From Planctomycetota bacterium (GTDB lineage: Bacteria; Planctomycetota; Planctomycetia; Pirellulales; UBA7805): a stretch of DNA of 64,000 bases. The notes beneath the pieces were generated by a model that was not told the origin of the DNA, searched no databases, and saw nothing but the letters and a program-made list of their open reading frames with translations. A program made the translations under genes and the position numbers. The stretch is from positions 1-64,000 of the forward strand of contig JAIOPX010000239.1 of the NCBI GenBank assembly GCA_021413705.1, read 5' to 3'. This document shows, piece by piece, positions 48,398-58,183 of this stretch; the first letter of the stretch is position 1; the number at the start of each line of letters is the position of its first letter.

Positions 48398-49537
48398 CTA
48401 CTTTGGCTCGTCCAGTGAATGCCGGATGCTGGTCTTCGGCAGTGCTTTCTTGAGCTTGCGAATCCCTTCCGCCGTGAGCTTCGTATTCCGGACTTCGATG
48501 GCCAGCGGGCCTTTGAGCTTCGCCAGGTGCTCCACGGAGTCGTCGCCAATTGACGTGCCGTCCAGCGTCAACCACCCGATCGACATCCCGGCAAAATTTT
48601 TCAGCCCAGGCCCGGTGATTTTGCAATTGCTCAGATCCAGCGTGCGAAGGTTGTTCAAGGGCGCGAGGTGCTTAAGCCCCTCATCATCAATCCGGGTGGA
48701 ATCGACTTTCAATTCAATCAGGCCGCGCAAGTTGCGAAACTTTTCGATGCCGGCATTCGTTAGTGGGGTACCCGAGAGCCTGAGATACATCAGGTCTTTG
48801 AGACGTGCGATGCATTCGGCTCCACGGACCGTAAGTTTGACATGGTTTGCATATAAGGCGCGCACGGGCGCGGTATCTGCCAGCAGGCAAAGGCTTTCGT
48901 CCGTCAAGCGAGTGTTGTTCAAATTGACCGTATCCAACCCGCGAAAATTTCCGGCGACGGCAAATCCGCGATCGGTGACCGCCGTGTAGCTCAGATCCAG
49001 GAATCGTACATTGACCAACAGAGCGAACCTCTCCATGTCACGATCCGTGATTGCCGTATGATCCACCTTCAGCGCGGCAAGATCCAGACACTGACCGATC
49101 AGATCGAGCTCCACCTCGCTGAATTGTGGCGGGGGGGACACCTCGGGCAGCCCGGCATTCACGACTTTCACTGCGCCCGAAACCGGATCCGTGAGCACCA
49201 GAGCTCCTTTGGCGCGGAGAACTTCAGCGACGGTTGGCTTGGAAACGGGAGCCTCTGCTTGGGCTACGGGAGTTAAAACCTGCGCCGAACCTTGAACAAC
49301 AGGCGAAGGCGGCGGTGCAGACCCGACGCTGACCGCTTTCGTCTTGGGAATGCTAGAATTGGCTCTGCCGCTTGGCGGAATGTGGTTTCGTACTTCTCGC
49401 TTAGGCTCCTCCTGAATACGCGAGGGGGAACCTTGCAATTCCCGCTCGTCGTTACAACCAAGAGCGGTACAAACGATGCAGGCCAAGACCCCCATCAAGA
49501 ACGTGCGAACCAATTCGATGGGAATGCGAGTGAACAT
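48398..49537 (-). CDS. leucine-rich-repeat lipoprotein
   Basis: A 379-residue protein. The leader ends in a lipobox (VCTALGC), indicating lipid anchoring. A Pro/Ser/Ala-rich spacer (about 30-130) is followed by about eight short LRRs of the planctomycetal type, e.g. VRFLDLSYTAVTDRGFAV, LMYLRLSGTPLTNAGIEKF, LRTLDLSNCKITGPGLKNF and IGWLTLDGTSIGDDSVEHL. Such proteins typically form a curved binding surface; the partner is unknown. Start at ATG 49537, with GGAAGGG upstream; the frame is open to 49693 but that region lacks a signal. Third gene of the apparent minus-strand set beginning with the pseudopilin at 52495. Confidence 0.85.
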   Translation of the reverse strand: MFTRIPIELVRTFLMGVLACIVCTALGCNDERELQGSPSRIQEEPKREVRNHIPPSGRANSSIPKTKAVSVGSAPPPSPVVQGSAQVLTPVAQAEAPVSKPTVAEVLRAKGALVLTDPVSGAVKVVNAGLPEVSPPPQFSEVELDLIGQCLDLAALKVDHTAITDRDMERFALLVNVRFLDLSYTAVTDRGFAVAGNFRGLDTVNLNNTRLTDESLCLLADTAPVRALYANHVKLTVRGAECIARLKDLMYLRLSGTPLTNAGIEKFRNLRGLIELKVDSTRIDDEGLKHLAPLNNLRTLDLSNCKITGPGLKNFAGMSIGWLTLDGTSIGDDSVEHLAKLKGPLAIEVRNTKLTAEGIRKLKKALPKTSIRHSLDEPK

Positions 49538-49721
49538 GCAACCCTTCCAGGAATTGGCCAGGCTATCGAAGACCTGAAGAGCAGGCATAGCTCGGCCGCA
49601 GACTTCTGGAATCCTGATAATCCATGATAACATTTGATCACAGGTAACGCGAACGGCGGGGGAAATATGAACAACTCCCGCAATCCAGCACATGCCGTGG
49701 CAAGCATTGCCCCATCCACTT

Positions 49722-50369
49722 TCAGGGCTTCGCGCCAGGAGCGCTCGGGAGACTCTTCAACAACCGTTGCTCCGCCTCCCGAGATATCCCTTTCCCGTCT
49801 TCATAGCAGTCAAGGAAGACCAAGGCCAGACGCTTATGCCCCGCCAAATGCTCAAGCCCTCGGTCGGTGACCTTGGTGCCGCTGAGACTAATAAACTCGA
49901 GCCGCTCGGCCTTTTTAATCTGCGCCAGTCCGTCGTCCGTGATGCCGGTCTGCGAAACATTCATGACCGTGACCTGGGAAAAAGCAGGAAGTTGCGATAT
50001 TTGTGCCACCTGAGCATCGGTTACCGGAGCGCCATGCAGGTCGATGGCCACCTGCAAGGGTCCCTCGATGGACTCACCAGACATTCCTGCGGTGTCCATG
50101 GGTATGGTGCCTGGCGGTGCATTTTTGTAGACGCGAATCGTACCTCCAAATTGTTTCACCGCCGTGTCGAGCTCAATGAGTTCCGGCTTTGTATTGAACG
50201 GGACGTCAACGGGGAGGCCCGTGGCGGGATGACTAGCAGCATCGCCGCCATCAACATGATTGGCATCGGGAATTTTGCTTGTAGCGTGTCGCGAAGAGCA
50301 ACTGCACCCACTTATACTCGCCACGAGGATTACACCACTTGTCGCGAGGATACCAACTACTAATCTCAT
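49722..50369 (-). CDS. small leucine-rich-repeat lipoprotein, coupled to the upstream pseudopilin
   Basis: A 215-residue protein with a short leader ending in SISGC (lipobox), a spacer and two or three LRRs ([40 protein letters not shown]). Its ATG at 50369 overlaps the TGA stop of the preceding gene in an ATGA arrangement, so translation is probably coupled. Another ATG two codons upstream is possible. Together with the pseudopilin it forms a pair like the one at 28490-31347. Confidence 0.85.
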   Translation of the reverse strand: MRLVVGILATSGVILVASISGCSCSSRHATSKIPDANHVDGGDAASHPATGLPVDVPFNTKPELIELDTAVKQFGGTIRVYKNAPPGTIPMDTAGMSGESIEGPLQVAIDLHGAPVTDAQVAQISQLPAFSQVTVMNVSQTGITDDGLAQIKKAERLEFISLSGTKVTDRGLEHLAGHKRLALVFLDCYEDGKGISREAEQRLLKSLPSAPGAKP

Positions 50370-52495
50370 GGACATACCGGGAACTCATGCACGGGGCCGC
50401 AGGGACTGTTCTGGTCCGAGAGAGGATTAGAGCAGGGAATACACTTCCGCCAGACCGGTGTTTCGCCGCCAGCCCTGGGGTCGTTCTGATGCAGTTCGAT
50501 CGACACACCCATTTCGCGCCGTCCCTGCCAACATGGTCGATGGACAAGCCGAACGGACCTGATGTCCTTACCCTGCGGTCCGAGATAAATGAGCATCCAG
50601 CCGGGCACGTAATCTCCCGAATGGGCTAGATAAGGGGCTTCCGAACGTGGATCGGGAATACTGCAAATCAGCGGGGCGTTATTATCAATCAAAGCTCCAT
50701 TCCACGTACCCCAGGCCGTATACGGAGTTTGAATGTCGGCGACCGTCCCACCGTTCATCGCGGCTGCCACGTTGACACCGTTCTGATCATACGCCTGGAA
50801 CTCTTCAAGGTTGATATTGGTTAGGAGCAGTCCTGTGGTGGGAAGGCCTGTCGCCGTGATGCTTGAGGCCTGTCGGATCCAAATGTAACGCACAACGGGA
50901 CCAACTCCCTGTCCCGATGCTGGGGCTGGAGTAATCCGACCGCTGCCATTGCCTCCGCATTGGGTGCTGCCGTCCTGAGCACAAGGATAAGCTTCGACCG
51001 CAGTGCAGGTCGGTGGCGTGCCAACATAGAAGCAGGCGCCGGGGCTGGGAATGGAGTTGTTGCTTGTATTTGGGTCGCTGGTGTAGGTGAAGAAGCTCGC
51101 CGAATTACAAATCGTCCCGCTGGCTCCACCATTGACAGTCACGTTGATAGTGACTGTCGCGGTTCCATTCCCTGTGATGGTGCCCAACTTGGCCGTAATC
51201 GCCGGGTTAGCAAATTGCGTCGTACCCTGGCTGGCATTGGCAGATACATAGGTCACGCCGGCCGGCAGACTATCCGTGACCTCCACACCGGTCGCGTTGG
51301 TGAGCCCAAGATTTCTAATCTTGATGGTGTAGGCCACCGCTGCCCCCGGTTGCACCCAACCCGATGAAACGGACTTTGTGATCGCCAAGTCTGTCCCCGT
51401 GCAGTCGCCGCTATCCGCAGCGGTGTCCAACAAGGATGGGTCATTGTACACTGCCGTTCCGACGTAAGCGATGACACTTCCGTAATTCGTTCCACTAACC
51501 CACTTGCGCAAATTTCCTGAACTGTCGATCACATACCAGCTTTGCGTGGCGCCGTCGATATTATTCGTAGCGCGAATAAACTTCCCTGTGCCTCGACCGC
51601 TCCAGGTGTATTGGGTATCGAAGTAGAAGCCGTAGGATAAGTCCAACGGGCATAACTGAGATGGGGTTTGTCCTGTCGTCGTCCCGCTGGTTGTCGTCCC
51701 GCCGGTCGTTGTTCCACCCGTCGTCGTTCCACCGGAAGTCGTCCCGCCAGTTGTGGTTGTCGTGCTCACGGCAGTTGTGGATGTTGTCCCCGTGGTAGTG
51801 GATCCCGTTGTGCCAGCTCCTGCCGTGGTGGCGCCTGTCGTGGGACCACTGCCGGCACTCGAGGTTGGGGACGTCTGACCCAACGCCAAACAGCCTAAGA
51901 GGTCCATATTGCTATCTTTGGCAGGCTGCCAATACTTCTCATAGTAAACGCAGTATCTCGGATCGATATCCGCCGGGCTCTTATTGACTACCTGACCCGC
52001 AGCCAGAACCATATTTTGCTGGAGAAAGTGGCGGGGAGCATTTTCACTGGGCCAACTGGAATCGAGCTGCCCCAGCGACTGCCCCACGACTTTGGCTTCC
52101 ACGGCCTTGTAATCCAACAGAACAATCCGCCCGTTATCGCGGTCGGCCATTCGAAACGCTCGATTGTTCATGCCATAGCTGGCGCCGGCCGTGGGAGTAG
52201 TATCATCTGGACAGAGGTAGCTCTTGCCCTGGTTTTCCAAATAAGGCTGAACCTTGCTAGGCCACTGAGCGGGGACGAAGTTTTGAGTGACATCGCGGCT
52301 TGTCGCCCGCGTCCAGCCGAGCCAGATTTGGCGCAGGTTGTTAGAGCATTGAGTTTGTCGCGCCCGGGCCCGAGCAGCGCCAACTGCGGGCAGCAACAAT
52401 GCGACCAGGATCACGATCACCGCGATTACCACCAATAGTTCTACTAATGTAAAACCACGCCTAGGTGACGCAGAACGCAGACCAGTGTCATCCAT
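50366..52495 (-). CDS. pseudopilin-anchored protein with Thr/Gly linker and DUF11 domain
   Basis: A 709-residue exported protein. A canonical prepilin motif ([34 protein letters not shown]) is followed by a DUF1559-like segment ([31 protein letters not shown]). A long Thr/Gly-rich repeat linker (about 200-278) follows, then a beta-rich segment and a DUF11/CARDB-like domain at about 365-472 ([19 protein letters not shown] to [15 protein letters not shown]). A Cys-containing C-terminal module ends the protein. DUF11 domains commonly occur in surface-layer or adhesin proteins. The protein may be part of a pseudopilus or surface complex with the downstream LRR lipoproteins. Confidence 0.82.
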   Translation of the reverse strand: MDDTGLRSASPRRGFTLVELLVVIAVIVILVALLLPAVGAARARARQTQCSNNLRQIWLGWTRATSRDVTQNFVPAQWPSKVQPYLENQGKSYLCPDDTTPTAGASYGMNNRAFRMADRDNGRIVLLDYKAVEAKVVGQSLGQLDSSWPSENAPRHFLQQNMVLAAGQVVNKSPADIDPRYCVYYEKYWQPAKDSNMDLLGCLALGQTSPTSSAGSGPTTGATTAGAGTTGSTTTGTTSTTAVSTTTTTGGTTSGGTTTGGTTTGGTTTSGTTTGQTPSQLCPLDLSYGFYFDTQYTWSGRGTGKFIRATNNIDGATQSWYVIDSSGNLRKWVSGTNYGSVIAYVGTAVYNDPSLLDTAADSGDCTGTDLAITKSVSSGWVQPGAAVAYTIKIRNLGLTNATGVEVTDSLPAGVTYVSANASQGTTQFANPAITAKLGTITGNGTATVTINVTVNGGASGTICNSASFFTYTSDPNTSNNSIPSPGACFYVGTPPTCTAVEAYPCAQDGSTQCGGNGSGRITPAPASGQGVGPVVRYIWIRQASSITATGLPTTGLLLTNINLEEFQAYDQNGVNVAAAMNGGTVADIQTPYTAWGTWNGALIDNNAPLICSIPDPRSEAPYLAHSGDYVPGWMLIYLGPQGKDIRSVRLVHRPCWQGRREMGVSIELHQNDPRAGGETPVWRKCIPCSNPLSDQNSPCGPVHEFPVCP
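51665..51865 (-). repeat. Thr/Gly-rich coding repeat in the pseudopilin
   Basis: Short imperfect repeats encoding units such as [21 protein letters not shown] make a flexible, possibly O-glycosylated linker between the pilin-like and DUF11 parts. On DNA it appears as repeated GTCGTCCCGCCGGTTGTCGT-like blocks, prone to length variation. Confidence 0.7.
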
Positions 52496-52546
52496 GGGTA
52501 TGATCCATGATTGTGACTATGACATTTGCGAAAAGAAAGGATAACG

Positions 52547-52561
52547 TGTACGATATGTGAT
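52547..52561. promoter_or_regulatory. recurrent AT-rich near-palindrome (candidate operator), site i
   Basis: TGTACGATATGTGAT (reverse strand ATCACATATCGTACA) lies in the 219-bp gap between the divergent pseudopilin (start 52495) and GH127 (start 52715) genes, 51 bp before the former. Confidence 0.5.
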
Positions 52562-52714
52562 AAAGATGCCTGCGTCAACTCCCCGAATGGCATTTTTTCT
52601 CTAAGCCCGGGCTCTTACCAGGTAAGCAAACTCACTTTCGTTCATAATATGCCCAGACGGTAGCCGCTGCATGGATGGCGATGGGTGCAGTGCCCCAAAT
52701 CAAGGTGACGTTTG

Positions 52715-54721
52715 ATGATTTTGCCGCGACTTAGTTTGGTGTTCATTTTGAGCCTTTTGGCAAGCAATGCCTGGGCCCAGGGTGCGCTGCATCCTCTTGA
52801 CCTACGCGAAATCAAGGTAGCGGGCTCCCTGGGGCACCGCATCGACTTGACCGTCGCCAAAAACATTCTGGTCATCGATCACGAGAAGAGCTTTCTCAGG
52901 TACTTTCGCGAGCGGAACCGCCCCCCTTTCGCCTATGTCGGCCTCGGGAAGGAAATCGATGCCCTGGTACGTCTAGCCTATTATACGAGCGATCCGCGGC
53001 TGCTGGAACTCAAAACACGAATCGTTCAGGAAACAATCAAGACTCAGCTTGAGGACGGTTATATCGGCATCTTTGCCGACGACCGGCTTAAGCAATGGTG
53101 GGATCTTCACGAACTGTCTTACATTGTCTACGCGCTGGTTCAAGATTATCGCTACTTCGGAAGCCAGGAGTCGTTGGCCGCCGCAAAACGTGCGGGCGAC
53201 TACATGATGGAACACCGCGCCAAGCGACGGCTCGTGTTTCATGTTTCCACCATCGGCCTGGAGAGGGCATTTCTTGCCCTGCAATCGGCAACCGGCGACG
53301 CCAAGTATCTAGCGCACGTCAACTACGAGGAAAGCCTTGCCCAATGGCAGGCCGACGTGGGTGGACACGCCTACGACTATCTGAACTTATGTGTTGCTCA
53401 GTTGGATTTGTATGAGCGGCGAGCAGATACTAGCCTGCTCAGGCAGGCACACCACGCGATGGAATATCTTACTGCGAAAAACGGCCTGCTCGTCAACGGA
53501 ACGTGCAGTCATCGTGAAGGATGGCATACAGATCAGACAGGGACGGGTGACACGGGTGAAACGTGCGCCACCTCGTATTTGATTCGATTATGGGACAAAT
53601 TGCTGCAAGCCGAAGGGAAATCACTCTACGGCGACTTGATGGAGCGGGCCATCTACAATGCCTTGTTCGCCGCCCAATCAACTGACGGAAGAGAGCTACG
53701 GAAATACACTCCCCTGGAAGGTCCGAGGCAATTCTATCAAGGAGAGGCGGGCTCCGATTTTCAGCGCGATACCTACTGCTGTCCCAATAACTATCGCCGG
53801 ACGATTGCCGACCTGCCAGGCTTGATCTATTATCGCGCCGCCGATGCCGTAGTCGTGAATCTCTACTGTGCCTCGCAGGCCACCGTGCGTCTTGACAAGA
53901 ACCTGACGGTTAATCTTGTCCAAGAAACCGACTATCCCAACTCGGGCGGCGTGCGGTTGCTGGTGAATCCATCGAAGCCCGCGGAGTTTGCAGTCAAGCT
54001 GCGCATTCCACGGTGGTGTAACGGCGCATCCGTTCGCATCAATGGTCAGCCGGGAGACTGCTCGGCAACTCCGGGGGAGTTTTGTGCCGTACGTCGCACA
54101 TGGAAGTCGGGTGACGTGGTGGAATTGCAAATGCCGATGCCGGTACGGGTATTGCGGGGACGGGCTAGCCAGGACGGGAAAGTGGCCGTGATACGCGGCC
54201 CGCTATTGTTTTGTTTCAATCCACGATTGAACGCCGATCAGGAACCGGCGCTGGCTGGCCAACACGGGGATCGAGGACGAAAGCGCGGCGAATTGGTTGC
54301 GCAATTCAACAGCGTCGAGGCCCAACTCTTGGTTCCCGATGACGTGCCGGCCTCCTCCGCGGGCACACCGAATACGACTAGTCCTGAGCGGCAAGCTTTG
54401 CTGGCGCGGCGCAGTCTGCTGGAGAAGGAGATCGCCAACTATCGCAAAATCGAAGACGTCTTACGCGAAGTAAAGTTCGACCTCGGTTCGGTGTCTGGAC
54501 CGATAAGCGACTCTACCGTTCGTGCCGACGGATTGGCCCTGCGAATCAAAGCCTGGAGTCCGGGCGCCGACCGCACGGCACCTCCAAACTTGATACTTCG
54601 ATTGACCGAGTTTGCCGATCCGGGGGGAGAATTGACCTACTTTGCTACAGATCAGCCCACATTGGGGGTCGAAGATGACCTGCTGCAACCGCGTCTGCAT
54701 GACGATGTTAAGAAACCGTGA
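52715..54721 (+). CDS. secreted GH127 (DUF1680) beta-L-arabinofuranosidase-like enzyme
   Basis: A 668-residue exported protein (signal peptide about 1-22). GH127 enzymes use a cysteine nucleophile and a zinc site made of one Glu and three Cys. These are all present: E282 and C284 in GETCATSYLIRLWDKL and C355-C356 in DTYCCPNNYRR, which match E338, C340, C417 and C418 of HypBA1. Other conserved blocks are YGDLMERAIYNALFAAQSTDG and AVIRGPLLFC. The C-terminal region includes a helical insert (about 560-600) that is unusual. It probably removes beta-linked L-arabinofuranose from plant glycans or glycoproteins. ATG 52715 is preceded by AAGGTGA; the codon before it, TTG, is not needed. Confidence 0.9.
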   Translation: MILPRLSLVFILSLLASNAWAQGALHPLDLREIKVAGSLGHRIDLTVAKNILVIDHEKSFLRYFRERNRPPFAYVGLGKEIDALVRLAYYTSDPRLLELKTRIVQETIKTQLEDGYIGIFADDRLKQWWDLHELSYIVYALVQDYRYFGSQESLAAAKRAGDYMMEHRAKRRLVFHVSTIGLERAFLALQSATGDAKYLAHVNYEESLAQWQADVGGHAYDYLNLCVAQLDLYERRADTSLLRQAHHAMEYLTAKNGLLVNGTCSHREGWHTDQTGTGDTGETCATSYLIRLWDKLLQAEGKSLYGDLMERAIYNALFAAQSTDGRELRKYTPLEGPRQFYQGEAGSDFQRDTYCCPNNYRRTIADLPGLIYYRAADAVVVNLYCASQATVRLDKNLTVNLVQETDYPNSGGVRLLVNPSKPAEFAVKLRIPRWCNGASVRINGQPGDCSATPGEFCAVRRTWKSGDVVELQMPMPVRVLRGRASQDGKVAVIRGPLLFCFNPRLNADQEPALAGQHGDRGRKRGELVAQFNSVEAQLLVPDDVPASSAGTPNTTSPERQALLARRSLLEKEIANYRKIEDVLREVKFDLGSVSGPISDSTVRADGLALRIKAWSPGADRTAPPNLILRLTEFADPGGELTYFATDQPTLGVEDDLLQPRLHDDVKKP

Positions 54722-54798
54722 AAGGGGCATTTTTAGATTGAGTGGTGATAGTTACCGGATCACTCTCCTTGGGGTTTATGTCTAGATATGGTTCGCCG

Positions 54799-54826
54799 TT
54801 GACAATCCTCCGAATTCGGGTATTCT
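54799..54826 (+). promoter_or_regulatory. sigma-70-like promoter of the GntR/FCD gene
   Basis: TTGACA (54799-54804), 16-bp spacer, TATTCT (54821-54826). The start would be near 54833, leaving a leader of about 11 bases with GGG before the ATG at 54844. No copy of the recurrent near-palindrome lies here, so the regulator is probably not strongly self-controlled through it. Confidence 0.6.
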
Positions 54827-54843
54827 CATAAGGCAGGGTAGAT

Positions 54844-55629
54844 ATGAAGCGTGCCGAGTTCCCCAGTCTGGTCAGGATCGAGAGAAATACTCAGGTGGGC
54901 ACCACATCGCAATTGCCTGGTGGTTTCGACCGCCTTCAGCAGGTTGATCTCGTCAAAGAAATTGTTCAGCAACTCCGCTCACGAATTTTGTCCGGGCACT
55001 TTGGACAGAACGGTGAACTTCCGACGGAGTCCCAACTGGGCACTTCGTTCGGCGTCTCCCGAACCGTCGCCCGCGAAGCCATGCGAACACTGCGAGCCCA
55101 GGGTTTGGTGGAAGTCTCGCGGGGACGTCGCCCGCGCGTTTGTCCCATGGATCCCCAGGTAGCCATTGATAGTCTCCAGGCTCTGCTGGTTCGCTCGGTG
55201 GCCTCACTCCATCACTTGTTTGAAATCCGGCGGCCTTTAGAGTTGGAAATCGCCACCTTGGCTGCTGATCGAGCGACCGAGGCCGACATGCAGGCGCTTC
55301 AAGACGCCATCGACGAGCAGTTGGAGTCGAAATCTGTCAAGAAGCAGATGGATTGTGATCGTCGCTTCCATGAGCTATTGGCAAACTCGACGGGTAATAC
55401 CCTCTTCCAAACGCTGCTCTCTACGATAGCACCCTTGCTCAATGCCTCGCGCAGAACAACACTGTCTCGCGTGGGAGCGGGAAGGGCCATTGAAGGACAT
55501 GTCGCGATTCTTCAGGCATTGCGAAACCGTGATTCTGTCGAGGCGCACAAAGCAATGGCCTTGCACTTGGCCATGGCCGAAGAAGATCTCGGACAATCGT
55601 CGCTCCAAGTCGAGCCGACTGAAAATTAG
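54844..55629 (+). CDS. GntR-family transcription regulator, FCD (FadR-like) type
   Basis: A 261-residue cytoplasmic DNA-binding protein. The winged helix-turn-helix (about 34-98) reads VKEIVQQLRSRILSGHFGQNGELPTESQLGTSFGVSRTVAREAMRTL (shown in shortened form in the finding), with GLVEVSRGRRPRV as the wing. The FCD effector domain (about 115-250) has the metal-binding set D172 (in CDRRF), H176, H219 and H241, which in the family binds a metal and a carboxylate ligand such as a sugar acid. In bacteria such regulators usually control sugar-acid catabolism. It is the only dedicated DNA-binding regulator in the window and sits between the GH127 gene and the dehydrogenase/SDR operon, so it is a candidate to bind the recurrent near-palindrome. 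Converges on the SDR gene. Confidence 0.9.
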   Translation: MKRAEFPSLVRIERNTQVGTTSQLPGGFDRLQQVDLVKEIVQQLRSRILSGHFGQNGELPTESQLGTSFGVSRTVAREAMRTLRAQGLVEVSRGRRPRVCPMDPQVAIDSLQALLVRSVASLHHLFEIRRPLELEIATLAADRATEADMQALQDAIDEQLESKSVKKQMDCDRRFHELLANSTGNTLFQTLLSTIAPLLNASRRTTLSRVGAGRAIEGHVAILQALRNRDSVEAHKAMALHLAMAEEDLGQSSLQVEPTEN

Positions 55630-55706
55630 TCATTTCGAGGGGGGGTGAACGCGCGCATCGCTCAACTTAAACCACGATGCGTCTCACCTGCTTTTACTAA
55701 CGCCAC

Positions 55707-56519
55707 CTATCGCCCCTCCACCGAACGACTGCGGTAGCTTTCCTTGCTGATCAACTGGCTGGTCATCCCCCCGTCGATGGGAATGTTAGCGCCGGTGAGG
55801 TACGCCGCGTCGTCCGAGGCCAGAAACGCAGCCAACAGGCCGATCTCACGCGCCAGACCGACCCTCCCCATGGGTATATTGGCCCACCAGTGCGCCTCGC
55901 ACTCACTCGAATCCTCGGACGCAGTGACAATATCCCGCCAGATTTGCGTGTCGATCAACCCGGGACTGATGCAGTTAAATCGCACCTTACGGGCGGCATA
56001 CTCCACGGCCAGCGATTTGGTCATGCCCACCACGCCGCATTTGGCCGCGTCATAAGGTGCGGCCCCCGGCATGGCGGCCAGCGTATGCACCGAAGCGATA
56101 TTAATCACCGAACCCGCCTGCTGCCGCAGAAAGTGCCCGATACAAGCACGCGTGCAGAGAAACACGCCCCGCAGATCGACCCCTAGCACGCGGTCCCAGT
56201 CTTCGGTCGTCAACTCATCGAACGGTTTCGAAAAATTGACCCCGGCGTTATTGACCAAAATGTCGACCCGCCCTTTTGCCCCAATCATCTGCTGAACCGC
56301 GGCGTTGACTTCAACAGCCGAGGATACGTCGCAGCGAACGAACTTCGCAGCCGCCCCGGCTGCCGTCAACTCAGCTTCGGCTTTCAGCCCGGACTGCTCG
56401 TCGCGGTCGGCCAAATAAACATGCGCACCTTCTTCGATGGCGAATACCTCGGCAATGGCTCGGCCGATTCCGCCCGCTGCGCCGGTGATCAAGGCCGTCT
56501 TTCCCTGAAGTCTAGCCAT
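55707..56519 (-). CDS. short-chain dehydrogenase/reductase (SDR, SDR-type oxidoreductase)
   Basis: A 270-residue NAD(P)-dependent oxidoreductase. TGAAGGIG (12-19) binds the cofactor, NNAG lies at 90-93, and the catalytic triad is S143, Y156 and K160 (YDAAK). D38 after strand 2 (YLADRD) suggests NAD preference. Last gene of the five-gene minus-strand operon; it starts 4 bp after the cyclase gene stop, with GGTGGA as its ribosome binding site. Substrate unknown; neighbours suggest a sugar, sugar acid or polyol. Confidence 0.9.
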   Translation of the reverse strand: MARLQGKTALITGAAGGIGRAIAEVFAIEEGAHVYLADRDEQSGLKAEAELTAAGAAAKFVRCDVSSAVEVNAAVQQMIGAKGRVDILVNNAGVNFSKPFDELTTEDWDRVLGVDLRGVFLCTRACIGHFLRQQAGSVINIASVHTLAAMPGAAPYDAAKCGVVGMTKSLAVEYAARKVRFNCISPGLIDTQIWRDIVTASEDSSECEAHWWANIPMGRVGLAREIGLLAAFLASDDAAYLTGANIPIDGGMTSQLISKESYRSRSVEGR

Positions 56520-56523
56520 GATA

Positions 56524-57171
56524 TCAATCCACCATCGCCACGGCGCGAATCGGCGAGCCGTCGCGCCCCTGGATGTTCAGCGGAAATCCGATGAATGTGA
56601 ACCGTTCCGGCAATTTTTCCAGATGAGCGAGGGCTTCGACAATGACAATCTCCACGCTCTTGCGCAGCAGAATGTGATGGCACTCCAACCAATCGGTGCT
56701 CGGGGTCGGCGTGTCCATGCCCAACAGGCGGATGCCGCGCTCGGCGATCCAGCGGGCGGCCTCCAGCGTGAGTGTGGGAAAGTGACTGTAGAAATCGTCC
56801 TGGCCGAATGACTGATCCCAGCCGGTGCGGTAGATTACCTTGGCCCCCGGCGAGAACTTCGCCTCGTGCGGCTCGAACATCTCCACGGTCAGTGGCGTCT
56901 TGGGAGCCAGCCGGCTGCCGGGAGCCAGATCGACCAACACCGCCGGCCCATAGAAATCCTCCAGCGGCATCTGATCGAGCGTGCGTCCGTCGTCGAAAAA
57001 ATGATACGGCGCGTCCAGGTGCGTCCCCTGGTGGCTCGACATGCTGATCTGCGAGATATTGTAGCCGATCACAGAAACCGTGTTGTGAACCACGATGCTG
57101 AGCTTGGGATCCCAGGGGAATGTGGCCTGCCCATGCACCAGCGGATGTGAAAGATCAATAAGCCGAGGCAC
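56524..57171 (-). CDS. cyclase-family metal hydrolase (kynurenine formamidase-like)
   Basis: A 215-residue protein of the cyclase family (PF04199), named for the HxGTHxDAPxH metal-binding motif, here H47-Q-G-T-H51-L-D-A-P-Y-H57. Members include bacterial kynurenine formamidase and lactonase-like enzymes acting on small cyclic or amide substrates. A further conserved stretch is GIRLLGMDTPTPS, followed by HHILL. The start is GTG at 57171, with GGAG upstream. It lies 16 bp after the dehydrogenase gene and 4 bp before the SDR gene. A lactone-hydrolase role for a sugar acid is plausible but not shown. Confidence 0.85.
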   Translation of the reverse strand: MPRLIDLSHPLVHGQATFPWDPKLSIVVHNTVSVIGYNISQISMSSHQGTHLDAPYHFFDDGRTLDQMPLEDFYGPAVLVDLAPGSRLAPKTPLTVEMFEPHEAKFSPGAKVIYRTGWDQSFGQDDFYSHFPTLTLEAARWIAERGIRLLGMDTPTPSTDWLECHHILLRKSVEIVIVEALAHLEKLPERFTFIGFPLNIQGRDGSPIRAVAMVD

Positions 57172-57187
57172 GGGGGATTCTCCCAGA

Positions 57188-58183
57188 CTAATTGACGATG
57201 TTGCGGATCGGTTTTCCCAAAAACGCCTGGCGACAACTATCGGCCGCTTTGTTGCGAATGTCCAACAAGCCCTGTTCGCAATAGAACGCAGCGTGGGGAT
57301 TGATCAGCACCCGATCGTGGGCCGGGTGGTTCCGATCTCTCCAAGCACAGACCAGCACATCATCCTCCTGCGGCGGTTCTTGCTCCAAAACGTCGATGCC
57401 GACACCCGCCAAGTGACCACTCTCGACAGACCGCGCCACAGCGGACGTGTCGAGCACGGCGCCGCGAGCCGTATTGACCAGGAACGCATCTTTTCGCATT
57501 AAAGCCAATGAATCACGGTTAATCAAGTGTCGCGTTTCCGGCGTCAAGGGACAGTGCAGGCTGACGATGTACGATTCCCTAAGCAGCGCCTCAAGTGAAT
57601 CGACCCGGCGAATGCCCAGTGATTTTTCGTAGCCGTCTTCCTTGTAGGGATCATAGAAGACTACGTCCATACCCAACGCTTTGGCTCGAATGGCCGTCCC
57701 CATGCCGATCCTCCCCAGCCCGACGATCCCGAACACCTCGCCCCGCAACCGCTGCCGCCGGCCGGCCGGCGCGTGGTGCCAGGGACCGCGCGAGTCGCGC
57801 AACAGCGAATTGAGCTGCGTGATTCCCCGCGCCAGCGACAGAGCCATCCCGATTGCCGTATCGGCCACTTCCTCCGTACCGTAGTCCGGCACATTGACCA
57901 CGGGGATGCCCCGCAGCCTGGCCGCTGCAATATCCACGTTGTCCACACCCACGCCGCAGCGCACGATGACGCGGCAGCCGTTAAGCCGCTGCACCAGTTC
58001 TTTGGTCAGGAGAATGCTGTGGTACACCATCAGCGCATGGGCATGTTCGATTGCGCCGATCAATTCTTGGGGCGAAGTGGCGTTGAGCGCTACAACGTCC
58101 GACAGGTCATCCAAGGCGCTGCGTTCCGGCACCAGTTCATCCGCCACAAAATCGGTAATTACCGTCTTAAATCGAGTATTCAT
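57188..58183 (-). CDS. D-isomer-specific 2-hydroxyacid dehydrogenase (CtBP/phosphoglycerate dehydrogenase-like)
   Basis: A 331-residue NAD-dependent dehydrogenase. The cofactor loop GLGRIG is at 155-160 and the acidic D178 (VVFYDPY) after the second strand prefers NAD. Catalytic residues are R240, E269 and H297 (NPHAAFY). The family oxidises or reduces D-2-hydroxy acids such as glycerate, lactate and sugar acids. Its ATG overlaps the stop codon of the DUF1501 gene (ATGA), and the cyclase gene follows after 16 bp, so it is firmly in the operon. The substrate is probably a sugar acid or a derived hydroxyacid. Confidence 0.9.
   Translation of the reverse strand: MNTRFKTVITDFVADELVPERSALDDLSDVVALNATSPQELIGAIEHAHALMVYHSILLTKELVQRLNGCRVIVRCGVGVDNVDIAAARLRGIPVVNVPDYGTEEVADTAIGMALSLARGITQLNSLLRDSRGPWHHAPAGRRQRLRGEVFGIVGLGRIGMGTAIRAKALGMDVVFYDPYKEDGYEKSLGIRRVDSLEALLRESYIVSLHCPLTPETRHLINRDSLALMRKDAFLVNTARGAVLDTSAVARSVESGHLAGVGIDVLEQEPPQEDDVLVCAWRDRNHPAHDRVLINPHAAFYCEQGLLDIRNKAADSCRQAFLGKPIRNIVN

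Noticed and set aside
49622-49640. CATGATAACATTTGATCA before the LRR lipoprotein gene as another copy of the recurrent operator
   Set aside because: Only a loose resemblance, with the centre of the motif changed; the gene is better explained as part of the operon led by the pseudopilin at 52495.
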